Assembly: GCF_001424835.1 (NCBI RefSeq) | Contig: NZ_LMCQ01000019.1 | Span: forward strand, 355,011-419,010 | Direction of reading: 5' to 3' | DNA: 64,000 nucleotides | Origin: Variovorax sp. Root318D1 | Lineage (GTDB): Bacteria > Pseudomonadota > Gammaproteobacteria > Burkholderiales > Burkholderiaceae_C | Shown here: piece after piece, positions 9,517-19,181 of the stretch | Layout: each line of letters opens with the position of its first letter | Position numbering within the stretch: the stretch's first letter is position 1 | Translations under genes and position numbers: made by a program | Notes under the pieces: generated by a model | Seen by the model: only the letters and a program-made list of their open reading frames with translations | Told to the model about the DNA's origin: nothing | Databases searched by the model: none

Positions 9517-9668
9517 GGTGCGTGTGAATCAGGAAAGACAAAAGGGGTATGCCCCGGATGGTGTTCGCCATTTATGACAACTTCGTGTCGGTGGATTGCA
9601 GGCTGTCACGCGATGGTCATATGCGGCGGGCAGCATGCTTTGTTCTACCTCCACCTCTTCTCCTTGCC

Positions 9669-10592
9669 ATGATGCTGACGAGCGCACTTCCAGACCACGA
9701 AGACCTGATGCAACGCATCGCCCGCGATCTGATCGACAGCTACGACGAAGAGCTCGAGCTGGAGATCGAAGACCGCAACATCGACGGGCTCGACCCCGCG
9801 GCGCAGCACACGACCGACAAGGCTGCCCGCCAGGCCTACTTCAAGGAGCTGTTCCGCCTGCAGGGCGAACTCGTGAAGCTGCAGGACTGGGTGCAGCACA
9901 GCAAGCAGAAGGTGGTCATTCTTTTCGAAGGCCGCGATGCGGCGGGCAAGGGCGGGGTCATCAAGCGAATCACCCAGCGCCTGAACCCGCGCGTGGCCCG
10001 CGTGGCCGCGCTGCCCGCGCCCAACGACCGCGAGCGCACCCAGTGGTACTTCCAGCGCTATGCTGCCCACCTGCCGGCCGCCGGCGAGATGGTGCTGTTC
10101 GACCGCAGCTGGTACAACCGCGCCGGTGTCGAGCGCGTAATGGGCTTTTGCAGCGACGACGAATACGAAGAGTTCTTTCGCACCGTGCCGGAGTTCGAGA
10201 AGATGCTGGTGCGCTCGGGCATCAAGCTCATCAAATACTGGTTCTCCATCACGGACGACGAGCAGCACATGCGCTTCCTCGGCCGCATTCACGATCCGCT
10301 CAAGCAATGGAAGCTGAGCCCGATGGATCTCGAAAGCCGACGCCGCTGGGAGGAATACACCAAGGCCAAGGAGATCATGCTGGAGCGCACGCACATTCCC
10401 GAAGCGCCCTGGTGGGTGGTGCAGGCGGTCGACAAGAAAAAGGCGCGGCTGAACTGCATCAGCCACCTGCTGGACCAGCTGCCCTACCGGGAGGTGCCGC
10501 ATCCGCCGGTCGACCTGCCGGCGCGCGAGCGCCATGCGGACTACCTGCGCCAGCCCGTGCCGGCCCACATGATCGTGCCGGAAATCTACTGA
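9669..10592 (+). CDS. ppk2: Polyphosphate kinase 2
   Basis: A PPK2-family enzyme that transfers phosphate between polyphosphate and nucleotides. From the chosen ATG (MMLTSALPDHEDLM) it has 307 residues. The Walker A loop is GRDAAGKGG (about 88-96), Walker B is in VLFDRSWYNRAGVE, and the lid region contains RIHDPLKQWKLSPMDLESRR. The longer frame adds 40 residues with no family resemblance. It is a single-domain form, which in this family usually favours nucleoside diphosphate phosphorylation, but direction cannot be read from the sequence. Confidence 0.92.
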   Translation: MMLTSALPDHEDLMQRIARDLIDSYDEELELEIEDRNIDGLDPAAQHTTDKAARQAYFKELFRLQGELVKLQDWVQHSKQKVVILFEGRDAAGKGGVIKRITQRLNPRVARVAALPAPNDRERTQWYFQRYAAHLPAAGEMVLFDRSWYNRAGVERVMGFCSDDEYEEFFRTVPEFEKMLVRSGIKLIKYWFSITDDEQHMRFLGRIHDPLKQWKLSPMDLESRRRWEEYTKAKEIMLERTHIPEAPWWVVQAVDKKKARLNCISHLLDQLPYREVPHPPVDLPARERHADYLRQPVPAHMIVPEIY

Positions 10593-10642
10593 GGCTTGTC
10601 GGCCGTTTGGCCGGCCGGCGCTTTGCCCTCACACTGCGCCCC

Positions 10643-11686
10643 ATGGTCCGTCGTTCCACCGCATCCCTGTTCGCCCGCGCTTACGAGCGCAACCTGAAGG
10701 CACTCACCAAGCTCACCCTCAGCAACAGCAAGCGAGTGACCGGCCAGGTGCAGCGCGCCACTGCCAAGCGCCTCAAGCCGCCGCCGGGCAGGGGCGACTG
10801 GCTCAGCGGCATGGCGCTCGGCCCCGGCGGTGCGCGCGGCTATCACCTGTTCCGTCCCGCCGACCTGAAGCTGAAACCAGGCGAGAAGCTGCCGCTCATG
10901 GTCATGCTGCACGGCTGCGGCCAGACGGGGCGCGACTTCGCGGCCAGCACCCGCATGAACACACTGGCGGTGCGGCAGCGCTTCCTGGTGCTGTACCTGG
11001 AGCAAGACAGGCTCGCCCATCCGCAAGGCTGCTGGAACTGGTATGAGCGCCGATCGGGCAAGGCCGATGCCGAGGCCGCCACGCTGATGGCCGCCATCGA
11101 CCAGGCCTGCGTGCTGTATCCGGTCGACCGCGAGCGCATTGCACTGGCCGGCCTTTCGGCCGGTGCCAGCATGGCGGCACTGCTGGCCACGCGCTATCCG
11201 TTGCGCTTCAAGGCTGTGGTCATGCATTCGGGCGTGGCGCCGGGTGCGGCCAAGTCTTCGGCCACTGCCCTGGGTGCGATGCGCGGGCAGCACACGCCGC
11301 CCATGCCGTCCACCGCGGTCGGTAAGGCGATGGGCGCGGCCGCCGTTTTTGCCACGCTGCCGCCGATGCTGGTGCTGCATGGCACAGCCGATGCCGTGGT
11401 GGCGCCCAGCAATGCCGTCAACAGCGCGGCCGTGTGGGCCACGGCCCTCGGCGCCAAGCCGGGAAAGCCGCGCATGCTCCAGCGGGGCAAGCGGCATCCC
11501 GTGCAGGTGACCGAGTTCCGGCGCAAAGGCCGCGCGGTGGTCACGCTGTGCGAAATTGAGCGCCTCGGGCATGCGTGGAGCGGCGGCACTGCCCGGCTGC
11601 TTTTCAGCGACCCGGAAGGGCCCGATGCCACGCGCATGACCTGGGCCTTTGCGGCGGCTCAGTTCAAGCTTGTTGCCATGGCCTGA
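10643..11686 (+). CDS. PHB depolymerase-family esterase
   Basis: An alpha/beta hydrolase of 347 residues related to the LpqC/PHB-depolymerase esterase group. The oxyanion region is MLHGCGQTGRDFA, the nucleophile elbow GLSAGAS, the acid HGTADAVV and the catalytic histidine GHAWSGG. The first 45 residues are basic and lack a clear signal peptide, so it is probably intracellular or membrane-associated. Possible substrates are poly-hydroxybutyrate oligomers or feruloyl/acetyl esters. It lies 50 bases after ppk2 and may share its transcript. Confidence 0.85.
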   Translation: MVRRSTASLFARAYERNLKALTKLTLSNSKRVTGQVQRATAKRLKPPPGRGDWLSGMALGPGGARGYHLFRPADLKLKPGEKLPLMVMLHGCGQTGRDFAASTRMNTLAVRQRFLVLYLEQDRLAHPQGCWNWYERRSGKADAEAATLMAAIDQACVLYPVDRERIALAGLSAGASMAALLATRYPLRFKAVVMHSGVAPGAAKSSATALGAMRGQHTPPMPSTAVGKAMGAAAVFATLPPMLVLHGTADAVVAPSNAVNSAAVWATALGAKPGKPRMLQRGKRHPVQVTEFRRKGRAVVTLCEIERLGHAWSGGTARLLFSDPEGPDATRMTWAFAAAQFKLVAMA

Positions 11687-11832
11687 GCCGGGCAGGCCCG
11701 CCCCACCCGCCTTGAATACCTCCGTGTACGCCACCCGGCGTATTTCTGGCGAGCGGGCGAATCCGCAGACTCCCCTCCATCGTCCGGCCAGCCGGCGACA
11801 AAGGTTTCAACCACCCTGGAGCAGGAGTCCAC

Positions 11833-13101
11833 ATGCAACGTCGTTTCACACTCAAGGCGCTCACCGCCGCCGTCGCCCTGGCCAGCATCTCCGCTGCGCC
11901 GGCCTTTGCCGCCGACACCATCAAGGTCGGTGTGCTGCACTCGCTGTCGGGCACGATGGCCATCTCGGAAACCGTGTTGAAAGACACGGTGCTGATGGCC
12001 ATCGAGGACATCAACAAGAAGGGCGGCGTGTTGGGCAAGCAGCTCGAGCCCGTGGTGGTCGACCCGGCCTCCAACTGGCCGCTGTTCGCCGAAAAGACGA
12101 AGCAGCTGCTCGGCCAGGACAAGGTCTCGGTGATCTTCGGCTGCTGGACCTCGGTGTCGCGCAAGTCGGTGCTGCCGGTGGTCGAGGAAATGAACGGCCT
12201 GCTGTTCTACCCCGTGCAATACGAAGGTGAAGAACTCTCGAAGAACGTGTTCTACACGGGCGCCGCGCCCAACCAGCAAGCCATTCCGGCCGTCGACTAC
12301 CTGATGAGCAAGGAAGGCGGCGGCGCCAAGCGCTGGGTGCTGCTGGGCACCGACTACGTGTACCCCCGCACCACCAACAAGATCCTGCGCGCCTACCTCA
12401 AGAGCAAGGGCGTGAAGGACACCGACATCGACGAGAAGTACACGCCATTCGGCCACAGCGACTACCAGACCATCGTCGCCGACATCAAGAAGTTCTCGGC
12501 CGGCGGCAAGACGGCCGTGGTGTCGACCATCAACGGCGACTCGAACGTGCCGTTCTACAAGGAACTCGGCAACGCTGGCCTCAAGGCCAAGGACGTGCCC
12601 GTGGTTGCCTTCTCGGTGGGCGAAGAAGAACTGCGCGGCGTGGACACCAAGCCGCTGGTTGGCCACCTCGCTGCATGGAACTACTTCATGAGCATCAAGA
12701 ACCCGACCAACACGGCGTTCATCAAGCAGTGGGGCGACTACGCCAAGGCCAAGAACATCGCCGGCCACAAGGACAAGCCGCTCACCAACGACCCGATGGA
12801 AGCCACCTGGATCGGCATCCACATGTGGAAGCAGGCCGTCGAGAAGGCCAAGTCGACCGACACCGACAAGGTGATCGCGGCGATGGCCGGCCAGACCTTC
12901 ACGGCTCCTTCGGGCATCGTTTCGAAGATGGACGAGAAGAACCATCACCTGCACAAGAGCGTGTTCATCGGCGAAATCAAGGCCGATGGCCAGTTCAGCG
13001 TGGTGTGGAAGACGCCGGGCCCGGTCAAGGCCAAGCCGTGGAGCCCGTATATCGAGGGCAACGACAAGAAGCCTGACCAGCCGGCTGGCAAGTCGCTGTA
13101 A
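11833..13101 (+). CDS. urtA: Urea ABC transporter, periplasmic urea-binding protein
   Basis: The substrate receptor of the Urt urea importer, 422 residues. A signal peptide ends at PAFAADTIKVG (cleavage after Ala-26 or -27). The mature part is of the branched-chain amino-acid receptor type, with the UrtA-typical FGCWTSVSRKSVLP and FYPVQYEGEE. An AGGAG ribosome site sits six bases before the ATG. It is first in a five-gene urt operon. Such operons are commonly induced by nitrogen limitation; no regulator site was identified. Confidence 0.96.
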   Translation: MQRRFTLKALTAAVALASISAAPAFAADTIKVGVLHSLSGTMAISETVLKDTVLMAIEDINKKGGVLGKQLEPVVVDPASNWPLFAEKTKQLLGQDKVSVIFGCWTSVSRKSVLPVVEEMNGLLFYPVQYEGEELSKNVFYTGAAPNQQAIPAVDYLMSKEGGGAKRWVLLGTDYVYPRTTNKILRAYLKSKGVKDTDIDEKYTPFGHSDYQTIVADIKKFSAGGKTAVVSTINGDSNVPFYKELGNAGLKAKDVPVVAFSVGEEELRGVDTKPLVGHLAAWNYFMSIKNPTNTAFIKQWGDYAKAKNIAGHKDKPLTNDPMEATWIGIHMWKQAVEKAKSTDTDKVIAAMAGQTFTAPSGIVSKMDEKNHHLHKSVFIGEIKADGQFSVVWKTPGPVKAKPWSPYIEGNDKKPDQPAGKSL

Positions 13102-13128
13102 CTCACCATCGACAAGCCCCTTGCCTTG

Positions 13129-13246
13129 CTCCCTCTCCCCTCGGGGAGAGGGCGGGGGTGAGGGCAACGGCGGTCGATCTGGCCGCCGTGTCTGTTGAAA
13201 GGCCGACGGCCCTCACCCCAACCCTCTCCCCAAGGGGAGAGGGGGC
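13129..13246. repeat. Paired inverted REP-like element between urtA and urtB
   Basis: Two arms of about 36 bases face each other. Each arm carries its own hairpin CCCTCTCCCC / GGGGAGAGGG plus a GGGGTGAGGGC or GCCCTCACCCC box, and they are separated by about 43 bases. It can fold either as two small hairpins or one long stem, and lies inside the urt operon, where it could reduce read-through to urtBCDE and leave extra UrtA. A related element follows the aldo/keto reductase gene. Confidence 0.75.
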
Positions 13247-13261
13247 AACACGAATTTCACG

Positions 13262-14845
13262 ATGCTTCGACGATCCCTTCACTGCGCACTCGCCGCCATG
13301 CTCCTCATGGCATCGGCCGTCCACGCGCTGACCGCCGACGAAGCCAAGGCCATCGCCTCTGGCGAGTCCGAATCGCGTATCACCGCGCTTAACAAGGCCG
13401 TGCTGACGGCCGACGAAAAAACCGCCGCCTTCATCCAGGCCATGTCGGAAGACGCGGTCAAGTACACCGAAGACAAGGTCTTCGTGATGAAGGACGACAA
13501 AGGCTACGACCCCGTGACCGGCGCCGAACTGACGGTGCCCGACACGGCCGAGGACGTGGTCAACAACAACCTGATGCGCGGCGCGCTCGATGCCGCGCAA
13601 GCCGCGCTCAAGCTCACGAGCAAGGACGACGCGGTGCGCGCCGAAGCGGCCCAGGCGCTTTTCAAGGAGCCCGACGAATCGCGCATTCCGATGGTCGAGA
13701 AGGCGCTGGCCGCCGAGACCAACCCCGGCATCAAGGCGCAGCTGGAACTGGTGCGCGCCGCCAGCATGCTCACCAGCACGGACAAGGCCAAGCGCCTTGC
13801 CGCAGCCAAGGAGTTGGGCGCCAACAGCAGCCCCGATACCAAGCTGCTGCTCAACCAGCGCCTGGCCGATGAGACAGAGGCCGACGTCAAGGCCGCCATC
13901 GTCGCTTCCATTGCCAGCATCGACGGCTCGCTGGTGTGGGGCGACCGCATCAACGCGGTGTTCAGCGGCATCAGCCTGGGCTCGGTGCTGCTGCTTGCCG
14001 CGCTGGGGCTGGCCATCACCTACGGCCTGATGGGCGTCATCAACATGGCGCACGGAGAGCTGATGATGATCGGCGCCTATGCCACCTACGTGATGCAGGG
14101 CATTTTCCAGCGCTACATGCCCGAGGCGGCTTTCGGCTGGTACCTGGTGGCTGCCATTCCGGTGGCGTTCCTTGCATCGGCGCTCGTGGGCGCGGTGCTC
14201 GAGCGCGGCGTGATCCGTTTTCTCTACGGCCGCCCGCTCGAAACGCTGCTGGCCACCTGGGGCATCAGCCTGATGTTGCAGCAGCTCGTGCGCTCGCTGT
14301 TCGGCGCGCAGAACGTCGGTGTCGAGAATCCCGGCTGGATGAGCGGCGGCTTCACCATGCTGAGCAACGTCACGCTGCCTTGGAACCGCATCTGCATCAT
14401 CATCTTCGCCGTCCTGGTGCTGCTTGCGATGGGCTGGCTCATCGGCCGCACGCGGCTCGGCCTCTTCGTGCGCGGCGTGACGCAGAACCGACCCATCGCC
14501 TCGTGCATGGGCGTGAACACCGCACGCATCGACACCTATGCTTTCGCGCTCGGCTCCGGCATTGCCGGCCTCGCGGGCTGCGCGCTGAGCCAGATCGGCA
14601 ATGTCGGCCCCGACCTCGGCCAGAGCTACATCGTCGACAGCTTCATGGTGGTCGTGATGGGCGGCGTGGGCCAGCTCGCGGGCACGGTGTATGCGGCCAT
14701 GGGCCTGGGCATTCTCAACAAGTTCATCGAAGGCTGGGCGGGCGCGGTGCTCGCGAAGATTGCGGTGCTCGTTTTCATCATCATCTTCATCCAGAAGCGG
14801 CCCCAAGGCATCTTCGCCATGAAGGGCCGGAGCGCCGAAGCATGA
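13262..14845 (+). CDS. urtB: Urea ABC transporter permease UrtB
   Basis: A 527-residue permease of the LivH type. A signal-like segment and an Ala-rich helical periplasmic domain (about residues 20-215) precede the membrane part; this N-terminal extension is normal for UrtB. The permease core begins at ISLGSVLLLAALGLAITYG and includes GVINMAHGELMMIGAYATY. The ATG of urtC lies within its last codons in the string ATGA, indicating translational coupling. Confidence 0.95.
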   Translation: MLRRSLHCALAAMLLMASAVHALTADEAKAIASGESESRITALNKAVLTADEKTAAFIQAMSEDAVKYTEDKVFVMKDDKGYDPVTGAELTVPDTAEDVVNNNLMRGALDAAQAALKLTSKDDAVRAEAAQALFKEPDESRIPMVEKALAAETNPGIKAQLELVRAASMLTSTDKAKRLAAAKELGANSSPDTKLLLNQRLADETEADVKAAIVASIASIDGSLVWGDRINAVFSGISLGSVLLLAALGLAITYGLMGVINMAHGELMMIGAYATYVMQGIFQRYMPEAAFGWYLVAAIPVAFLASALVGAVLERGVIRFLYGRPLETLLATWGISLMLQQLVRSLFGAQNVGVENPGWMSGGFTMLSNVTLPWNRICIIIFAVLVLLAMGWLIGRTRLGLFVRGVTQNRPIASCMGVNTARIDTYAFALGSGIAGLAGCALSQIGNVGPDLGQSYIVDSFMVVVMGGVGQLAGTVYAAMGLGILNKFIEGWAGAVLAKIAVLVFIIIFIQKRPQGIFAMKGRSAEA

Positions 14846-16065
14846 GCAACACCAAAGTCGTACTTCCAACCAAAGGGCCGCTCTTGAGTGGCAAGGGCTG
14901 GACAGCCTTCTTCGTCGCGCTGATCGTGGTGTGCGCAGTGGCGCCGGTTCTCAACATGGTGGTGCCGGCCGGCAGCCCGCTGCACATGAGCGACTACGCG
15001 GTGGCCCTGGTCGGCAAGATCATGTGCTATGCCATCTGCGCGCTGGCCATGGACCTGATCTGGGGCTACACCGGCATCCTCTCGCTGGGCCACGGCCTCT
15101 TCTTTGCGCTCGGCGGCTACATGATGGGCATGTACCTCATGCGCCAGATTGGGCGCGACGGCAACTACAAGAGCGACCTGCCGGACTTCATGGTGTTTCT
15201 CGACTGGAAGACACTGCCCTGGCACTGGACCTTCAGCGACAGCTTCATTGCCACGCTCGTCCTCATCGTCGCGGTGCCGGGCCTCATTGCCTTCGTGTTC
15301 GGCTTCTTCGCGTTCCGCTCGCGCATCAAGGGCGTGTATTTCTCGATCATCACGCAGGCCATGACCTTTGCGGCGATGCTGCTGTTCTTTCGCAACGAGA
15401 CGGGCTTTGGGGGCAACAACGGCTTTACCGACTTCAAGCGCATCCTCGGCATTCCGATTGCCACGCAAGAGATGCGCATGACGCTCTTCGCGCTTACGGG
15501 CCTTACGCTGCTCGGCTTCTTCCTGTTCGCCAGGTGGCTCATCGGCAGCAAGTTCGGCCGCGTGCTGCAGGCCATTCGCGATGCCGAAACGCGCGTGATG
15601 TTCTCGGGCTACAACCCGCTGCCCTACAAGCTCACGATCTGGGTCATCTCCGCCATCATGTGCGGTGTGGCCGGCGCGCTGTATGTGCCGCAGGTCGGCA
15701 TCATCAACCCCGGCGAAATGAGCGCGGCCAACTCCATCGAGATCGCGATCTGGGCCGCGGTGGGCGGGCGCGCAACACTCATCGGCCCGATCATCGGCGC
15801 CTTCATCGTCAACGGCGCGAAGAGCTGGCTCACTGTGGCGTATCCCGAGTACTGGCTGTACTTCCTGGGTGCCTTGTTCATTGCTGTCACGCTGTTCTTG
15901 CCGAACGGCATCGTGGGCCTGGTGAAAAAGTGGTTGTCGCGCGAGAAGGCTGCGCCGAGCGCCGGCCGAGAAGAAGCGCAACGCGCCATGGCCGCCGCGC
16001 AAGGCGTTGAGCCGGAGGCGCTGCACGCACCGCTGGTGCCCGAAGTGAAGGGAGCGCGCGCATGA
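14842..16065 (+). CDS. urtC: Urea ABC transporter permease UrtC
   Basis: The second membrane subunit, 407 residues, LivM type, with about ten hydrophobic segments and the signature region ALAMDLIWGYTGILSLGHGL. It starts inside the urtB stop and ends inside the urtD start, both through ATGA overlaps. The last 40 residues are a charged cytoplasmic tail. Confidence 0.95.
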   Translation: MSNTKVVLPTKGPLLSGKGWTAFFVALIVVCAVAPVLNMVVPAGSPLHMSDYAVALVGKIMCYAICALAMDLIWGYTGILSLGHGLFFALGGYMMGMYLMRQIGRDGNYKSDLPDFMVFLDWKTLPWHWTFSDSFIATLVLIVAVPGLIAFVFGFFAFRSRIKGVYFSIITQAMTFAAMLLFFRNETGFGGNNGFTDFKRILGIPIATQEMRMTLFALTGLTLLGFFLFARWLIGSKFGRVLQAIRDAETRVMFSGYNPLPYKLTIWVISAIMCGVAGALYVPQVGIINPGEMSAANSIEIAIWAAVGGRATLIGPIIGAFIVNGAKSWLTVAYPEYWLYFLGALFIAVTLFLPNGIVGLVKKWLSREKAAPSAGREEAQRAMAAAQGVEPEALHAPLVPEVKGARA

Positions 16066-16940
16066 CGCCCGACCTGATGGAAGCCGGCGCCGAGCGCGCC
16101 GCACGCGCCAAAGGCATTCCCTATGTGAGCAGCAGCACCGAATCGGGCGGCCGTTCCGCGGATTTCGGTCGCATCGCAACGCCGGGCGAAGTCGACGTGA
16201 CGCACGGCCGCATCCTCTATCTCGAAGACGTGAGCGTGAGCTTCGACGGCTTCAAGGCCATCAACAAGCTGTCGCTCGACATTGCGCCGGGCGAACTGCG
16301 CTGCATCATCGGCCCCAACGGTGCGGGCAAGACCACGATGATGGACATCATCACCGGCAAGACGCGGCCCGACTCGGGCACGGTGTTCTTCGGCAGCACC
16401 ATCGACCTGCTGCGCCATCGCGAAGCCGACATTGCGCAGTTGGGCATCGGCCGCAAGTTCCAGAAGCCGACGGTGTTCGAGCATCTCACCGTGTTCGAGA
16501 ACCTCGAGCTGGCGCTCAAGACCGACAAGGGCGTTCGCGCGTCGATGCTGTTCAAGCTCGATTCAACGCAGAGCGACAGGCTCGCCGAAGTGCTGCAGAC
16601 CATTCACCTGGCCGACAGCGTCTCGCGCCTGGCCGGCAACCTGAGCCATGGCCAGAAGCAGTGGCTCGAGATCGGCATGCTGCTGATGCAGGACCCGAAG
16701 CTGCTGCTGCTCGACGAGCCCGTGGCCGGCATGACCGACGAGGAAACCGCCCGCACGGCTGAGCTGTTTCTCACGCTCAAGGGCAAGCATTCGCTGATGG
16801 TGGTGGAGCACGACATGAGCTTCATCCGAACCATTTCCGAGATCGTGACCGTGCTGTGCGACGGCTCCGTGCTGGCGCAAGGCACGCTCGATGAAGTGCA
16901 GGCTGATGAGCGCGTGATCGAGGTTTACCTTGGCCGCTGA
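16062..16940 (+). CDS. urtD: Urea ABC transporter ATP-binding protein UrtD
   Basis: ABC ATPase of 292 residues. Walker A is GPNGAGKTT, the signature is NLSHGQKQWLEIG and Walker B is LLLLDEPVAGMTDEE. About 45 residues precede the usual ATPase start, which is typical for UrtD. It is coupled to urtC by a four-base overlap and powers urea import with UrtE. Confidence 0.95.
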   Translation: MTPDLMEAGAERAARAKGIPYVSSSTESGGRSADFGRIATPGEVDVTHGRILYLEDVSVSFDGFKAINKLSLDIAPGELRCIIGPNGAGKTTMMDIITGKTRPDSGTVFFGSTIDLLRHREADIAQLGIGRKFQKPTVFEHLTVFENLELALKTDKGVRASMLFKLDSTQSDRLAEVLQTIHLADSVSRLAGNLSHGQKQWLEIGMLLMQDPKLLLLDEPVAGMTDEETARTAELFLTLKGKHSLMVVEHDMSFIRTISEIVTVLCDGSVLAQGTLDEVQADERVIEVYLGR

Positions 16941-16952
16941 GGAATCGAATTC

Positions 16953-17645
16953 ATGCTGACAGTCAAGAACATCCACCAGTACTACGGCGGCTCACACATC
17001 CTTCGCGACGTGAGCTTCGAGGCGACGCTCGGCAAGGTCACGGTATTGCTCGGCCGCAACGGCGTGGGCAAGACGACGCTGCTCAAATCGCTGATGGGCC
17101 TCGTTCCCATCAAGAGCGGCAGCATCGAGCTCCAAGGCAAACCGATCCACAAGGCCACGCCGTATGAAAGAGCAAGAGCGGGCATCGGCTTTGTCCCCCA
17201 AGGCCGAGAGATCTTTGCCCGCCTCACGGTCGAGGAAAACCTGCGCATGGGCCTGGCCTACAAGAGCGGCAGCACGCCCATTCCGGCGGAACTGTTCGAG
17301 CTGTTCCCCGTGCTCAAGCAGATGATCAACCGCCGCGGCGGCGATCTTTCGGGCGGGCAGCAGCAGCAGCTGGCCATCGCGCGCGCGCTGGCCCCCAAGC
17401 CCAAGCTGCTGATCCTGGACGAGCCGACCGAAGGCATCCAGCCCAGCATCATCAAGGACATCGGCCGCGTGATCCGCATGCTGGCCGACCGCGGCGACAT
17501 GGCCATCGTGCTGTGCGAGCAGTACTACGACTTTGCCCAGGAGCTGGCCGACGACTACCTCGTGATGGAACGCGGCGAAGTGATTGCGCGCGGGCTCGGC
17601 AAGGACATGGAAGCGCAGGGCGTGCGCCAGCTGGTCGCGATCTAA
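16953..17645 (+). CDS. urtE: Urea ABC transporter ATP-binding protein UrtE
   Basis: The second ABC ATPase, 230 residues, LivF type. Walker A is GRNGVGKTT, the signature is DLSGGQQQQLAIARAL and Walker B LLILDEPTEGIQPS. A GAGGAAT ribosome site precedes the ATG. It closes the urt operon. Urease structural genes, which often follow urt in related genomes, are not here; an MFS gene follows instead. Confidence 0.95.
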   Translation: MLTVKNIHQYYGGSHILRDVSFEATLGKVTVLLGRNGVGKTTLLKSLMGLVPIKSGSIELQGKPIHKATPYERARAGIGFVPQGREIFARLTVEENLRMGLAYKSGSTPIPAELFELFPVLKQMINRRGGDLSGGQQQQLAIARALAPKPKLLILDEPTEGIQPSIIKDIGRVIRMLADRGDMAIVLCEQYYDFAQELADDYLVMERGEVIARGLGKDMEAQGVRQLVAI

Positions 17646-17703
17646 GCAGCCGGGGCGGCACGGCAGTACCAGCCGGCCGGCATCGCCGTACCAGCAGAAA
17701 TTC

Positions 17704-17720
17704 AGGGTTTACCCTAAAAT
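17704..17720 (+). promoter_or_regulatory. Short palindrome abutting a -10-like box before the MFS gene
   Basis: AGGGT-TT-ACCCT is a perfect short inverted repeat whose last T begins TAAAAT, a good -10 hexamer. No clear -35 was found. A repressor site at the MFS gene promoter would fit, but this is a guess from position. Confidence 0.3.
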
Positions 17721-17766
17721 TGGGCCTCTGCCCGCCACCGCCGGGCACCCTCCCAGGAGCCTGGCC

Positions 17767-19023
17767 TTGAACGCCTCCCCACCCGCGCTGGACAGCGCGG
17801 ATACCGACCTTTCCGCTTCCTCTTCCGCATCGCGCGTCGACTTCCTGCGGGCCGTGCTGGCCCTCGGCGTGGGCGGCTTTGCCATCGGCACCGGCGAATT
17901 CGTGATCATGGGCCTGCTGCCCGAAGTGGCGAGCGACATCGCGGTCACCATCCCGCAGGCCGGCCACGTCATCAGCGCCTACGCCCTCGGCGTGGTGATC
18001 GGCGCGCCAGTGCTCGCGGTGCTCGCCGCCGGCTGGGGCCGCCGCGCGCTGCTGATTGCGCTCATGGCCGTGTTTGCCGCCGGCAACTTCGCCAGCGCCA
18101 TGGCGCCGGGCTACATGTCGCTCAACCTGCTTCGCTTTGCGACCGGGCTGCCGCACGGCACCTACTTCGGCGTTGCCGCGCTCGTGGCGGCCACGCTCGC
18201 ACCACCGGGGCGCCGCGCGCGGGCCGTGGGCCTCGTGATGCTGGGGCTCACCGGCGCCACGCTGGTCGGCGTGCCCATTGCCGCGTGGCTCGGCCAGCTG
18301 TTCGGATGGCGCGCGGCCTTCGTGTTCGTGGGTGTCATCGCGCTCATCGCCGTGGTGCTGCTGCGCCGGGACATTCCCGACCTTGCGGCGCCCGCAGGTG
18401 CCAGCCCCTGGCGCGAACTGGGCGCGCTCAAGCGCAAGCAGGTGTGGTTCACGCTCGGCATCGGCGCCATCGGCTTTGGCGGCATGTTCTCGGTGTTCAG
18501 CTACATCAAGCCCACGCTGATCGAGGTGGCGGGCCTGCCGCTTGGCGGTGTGCCCTTCGTGCTTGCGCTGTTCGGCCTGGGCATGGTCGCCGGCAACATC
18601 GTCGGTTCGCGCCTGGCCGACAAGTCGCTCATGCGAACCATCGGCGGCCTGCTCGTCTATGCGGCGCTGGTGCTCGCGGTGTTCACGTTCGCGGCGCACA
18701 ACGTTTTTACCGCGGCGTTCAACGTGTTCCTCATCGGCACCACTGTCGCCATCGGCCCGGCCCTGCAGATCCGCCTGATGGACGTGGCCGGCGACGCGCA
18801 GACGCTCGCTGCCGCGCTCAACCACTCGGCCTTCAACATGGCCAATGCGCTCGGCGCATGGCTCGGCGGCGTGGCCATTGCCGCGGGTCTGGGTTGGACA
18901 TCGACCGGCTGGGTCGGCGCTTTGCTGGCGCTGGCCGGCATGGGGGTGTTCTGGTGGGCGGTGACGAGTGCACGCGCGAGCGAGCGGCCCGACGCGACGC
19001 AGCGCGCGCCGAACGCTTCGTAG
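17767..19023 (+). CDS. MFS transporter, AraJ/YdhP-type efflux family
   Basis: A twelve-helix major facilitator of 418 residues. GVGGFAIGTGEFVIMGLLPE in the first helix is typical of the DHA1 sugar/drug efflux branch (AraJ, YdhP, chloramphenicol exporters). I place the start at TTG because AGGAG lies seven bases before it and the frame upstream has no transporter-like sequence. It probably exports a small molecule across the inner membrane; the substrate is unknown. Its 3' end is followed by phoD after about 160 bases. Confidence 0.87.
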   Translation: MNASPPALDSADTDLSASSSASRVDFLRAVLALGVGGFAIGTGEFVIMGLLPEVASDIAVTIPQAGHVISAYALGVVIGAPVLAVLAAGWGRRALLIALMAVFAAGNFASAMAPGYMSLNLLRFATGLPHGTYFGVAALVAATLAPPGRRARAVGLVMLGLTGATLVGVPIAAWLGQLFGWRAAFVFVGVIALIAVVLLRRDIPDLAAPAGASPWRELGALKRKQVWFTLGIGAIGFGGMFSVFSYIKPTLIEVAGLPLGGVPFVLALFGLGMVAGNIVGSRLADKSLMRTIGGLLVYAALVLAVFTFAAHNVFTAAFNVFLIGTTVAIGPALQIRLMDVAGDAQTLAAALNHSAFNMANALGAWLGGVAIAAGLGWTSTGWVGALLALAGMGVFWWAVTSARASERPDATQRAPNAS

Positions 19024-19181
19024 ATCGAACTCGCAAGCTCGCTGGCGCACGGTGTGGCCGCACCCGGCGGGGAGCGCCTGGGTCATCGGCCGCGCGAAGA
19101 AATTGCACAATGGCTCACCATGCCCGTGCGCCAGATCACCATCGACCGATCCGACTTCGCCCCGGCGGCGCGCGCAAAGAC

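Noticed and set aside
11687-11832. A possible riboswitch (guanidine type) ahead of urtA.
   Set aside because: No conserved loop strings of the guanidine classes were found; only an ordinary leader with an AGGAG ribosome site.
13129-13246. The paired repeats as insertion-sequence ends or a CRISPR fragment.
   Set aside because: No transposase lies between the arms, and there are only two inverted copies with no spacer series.
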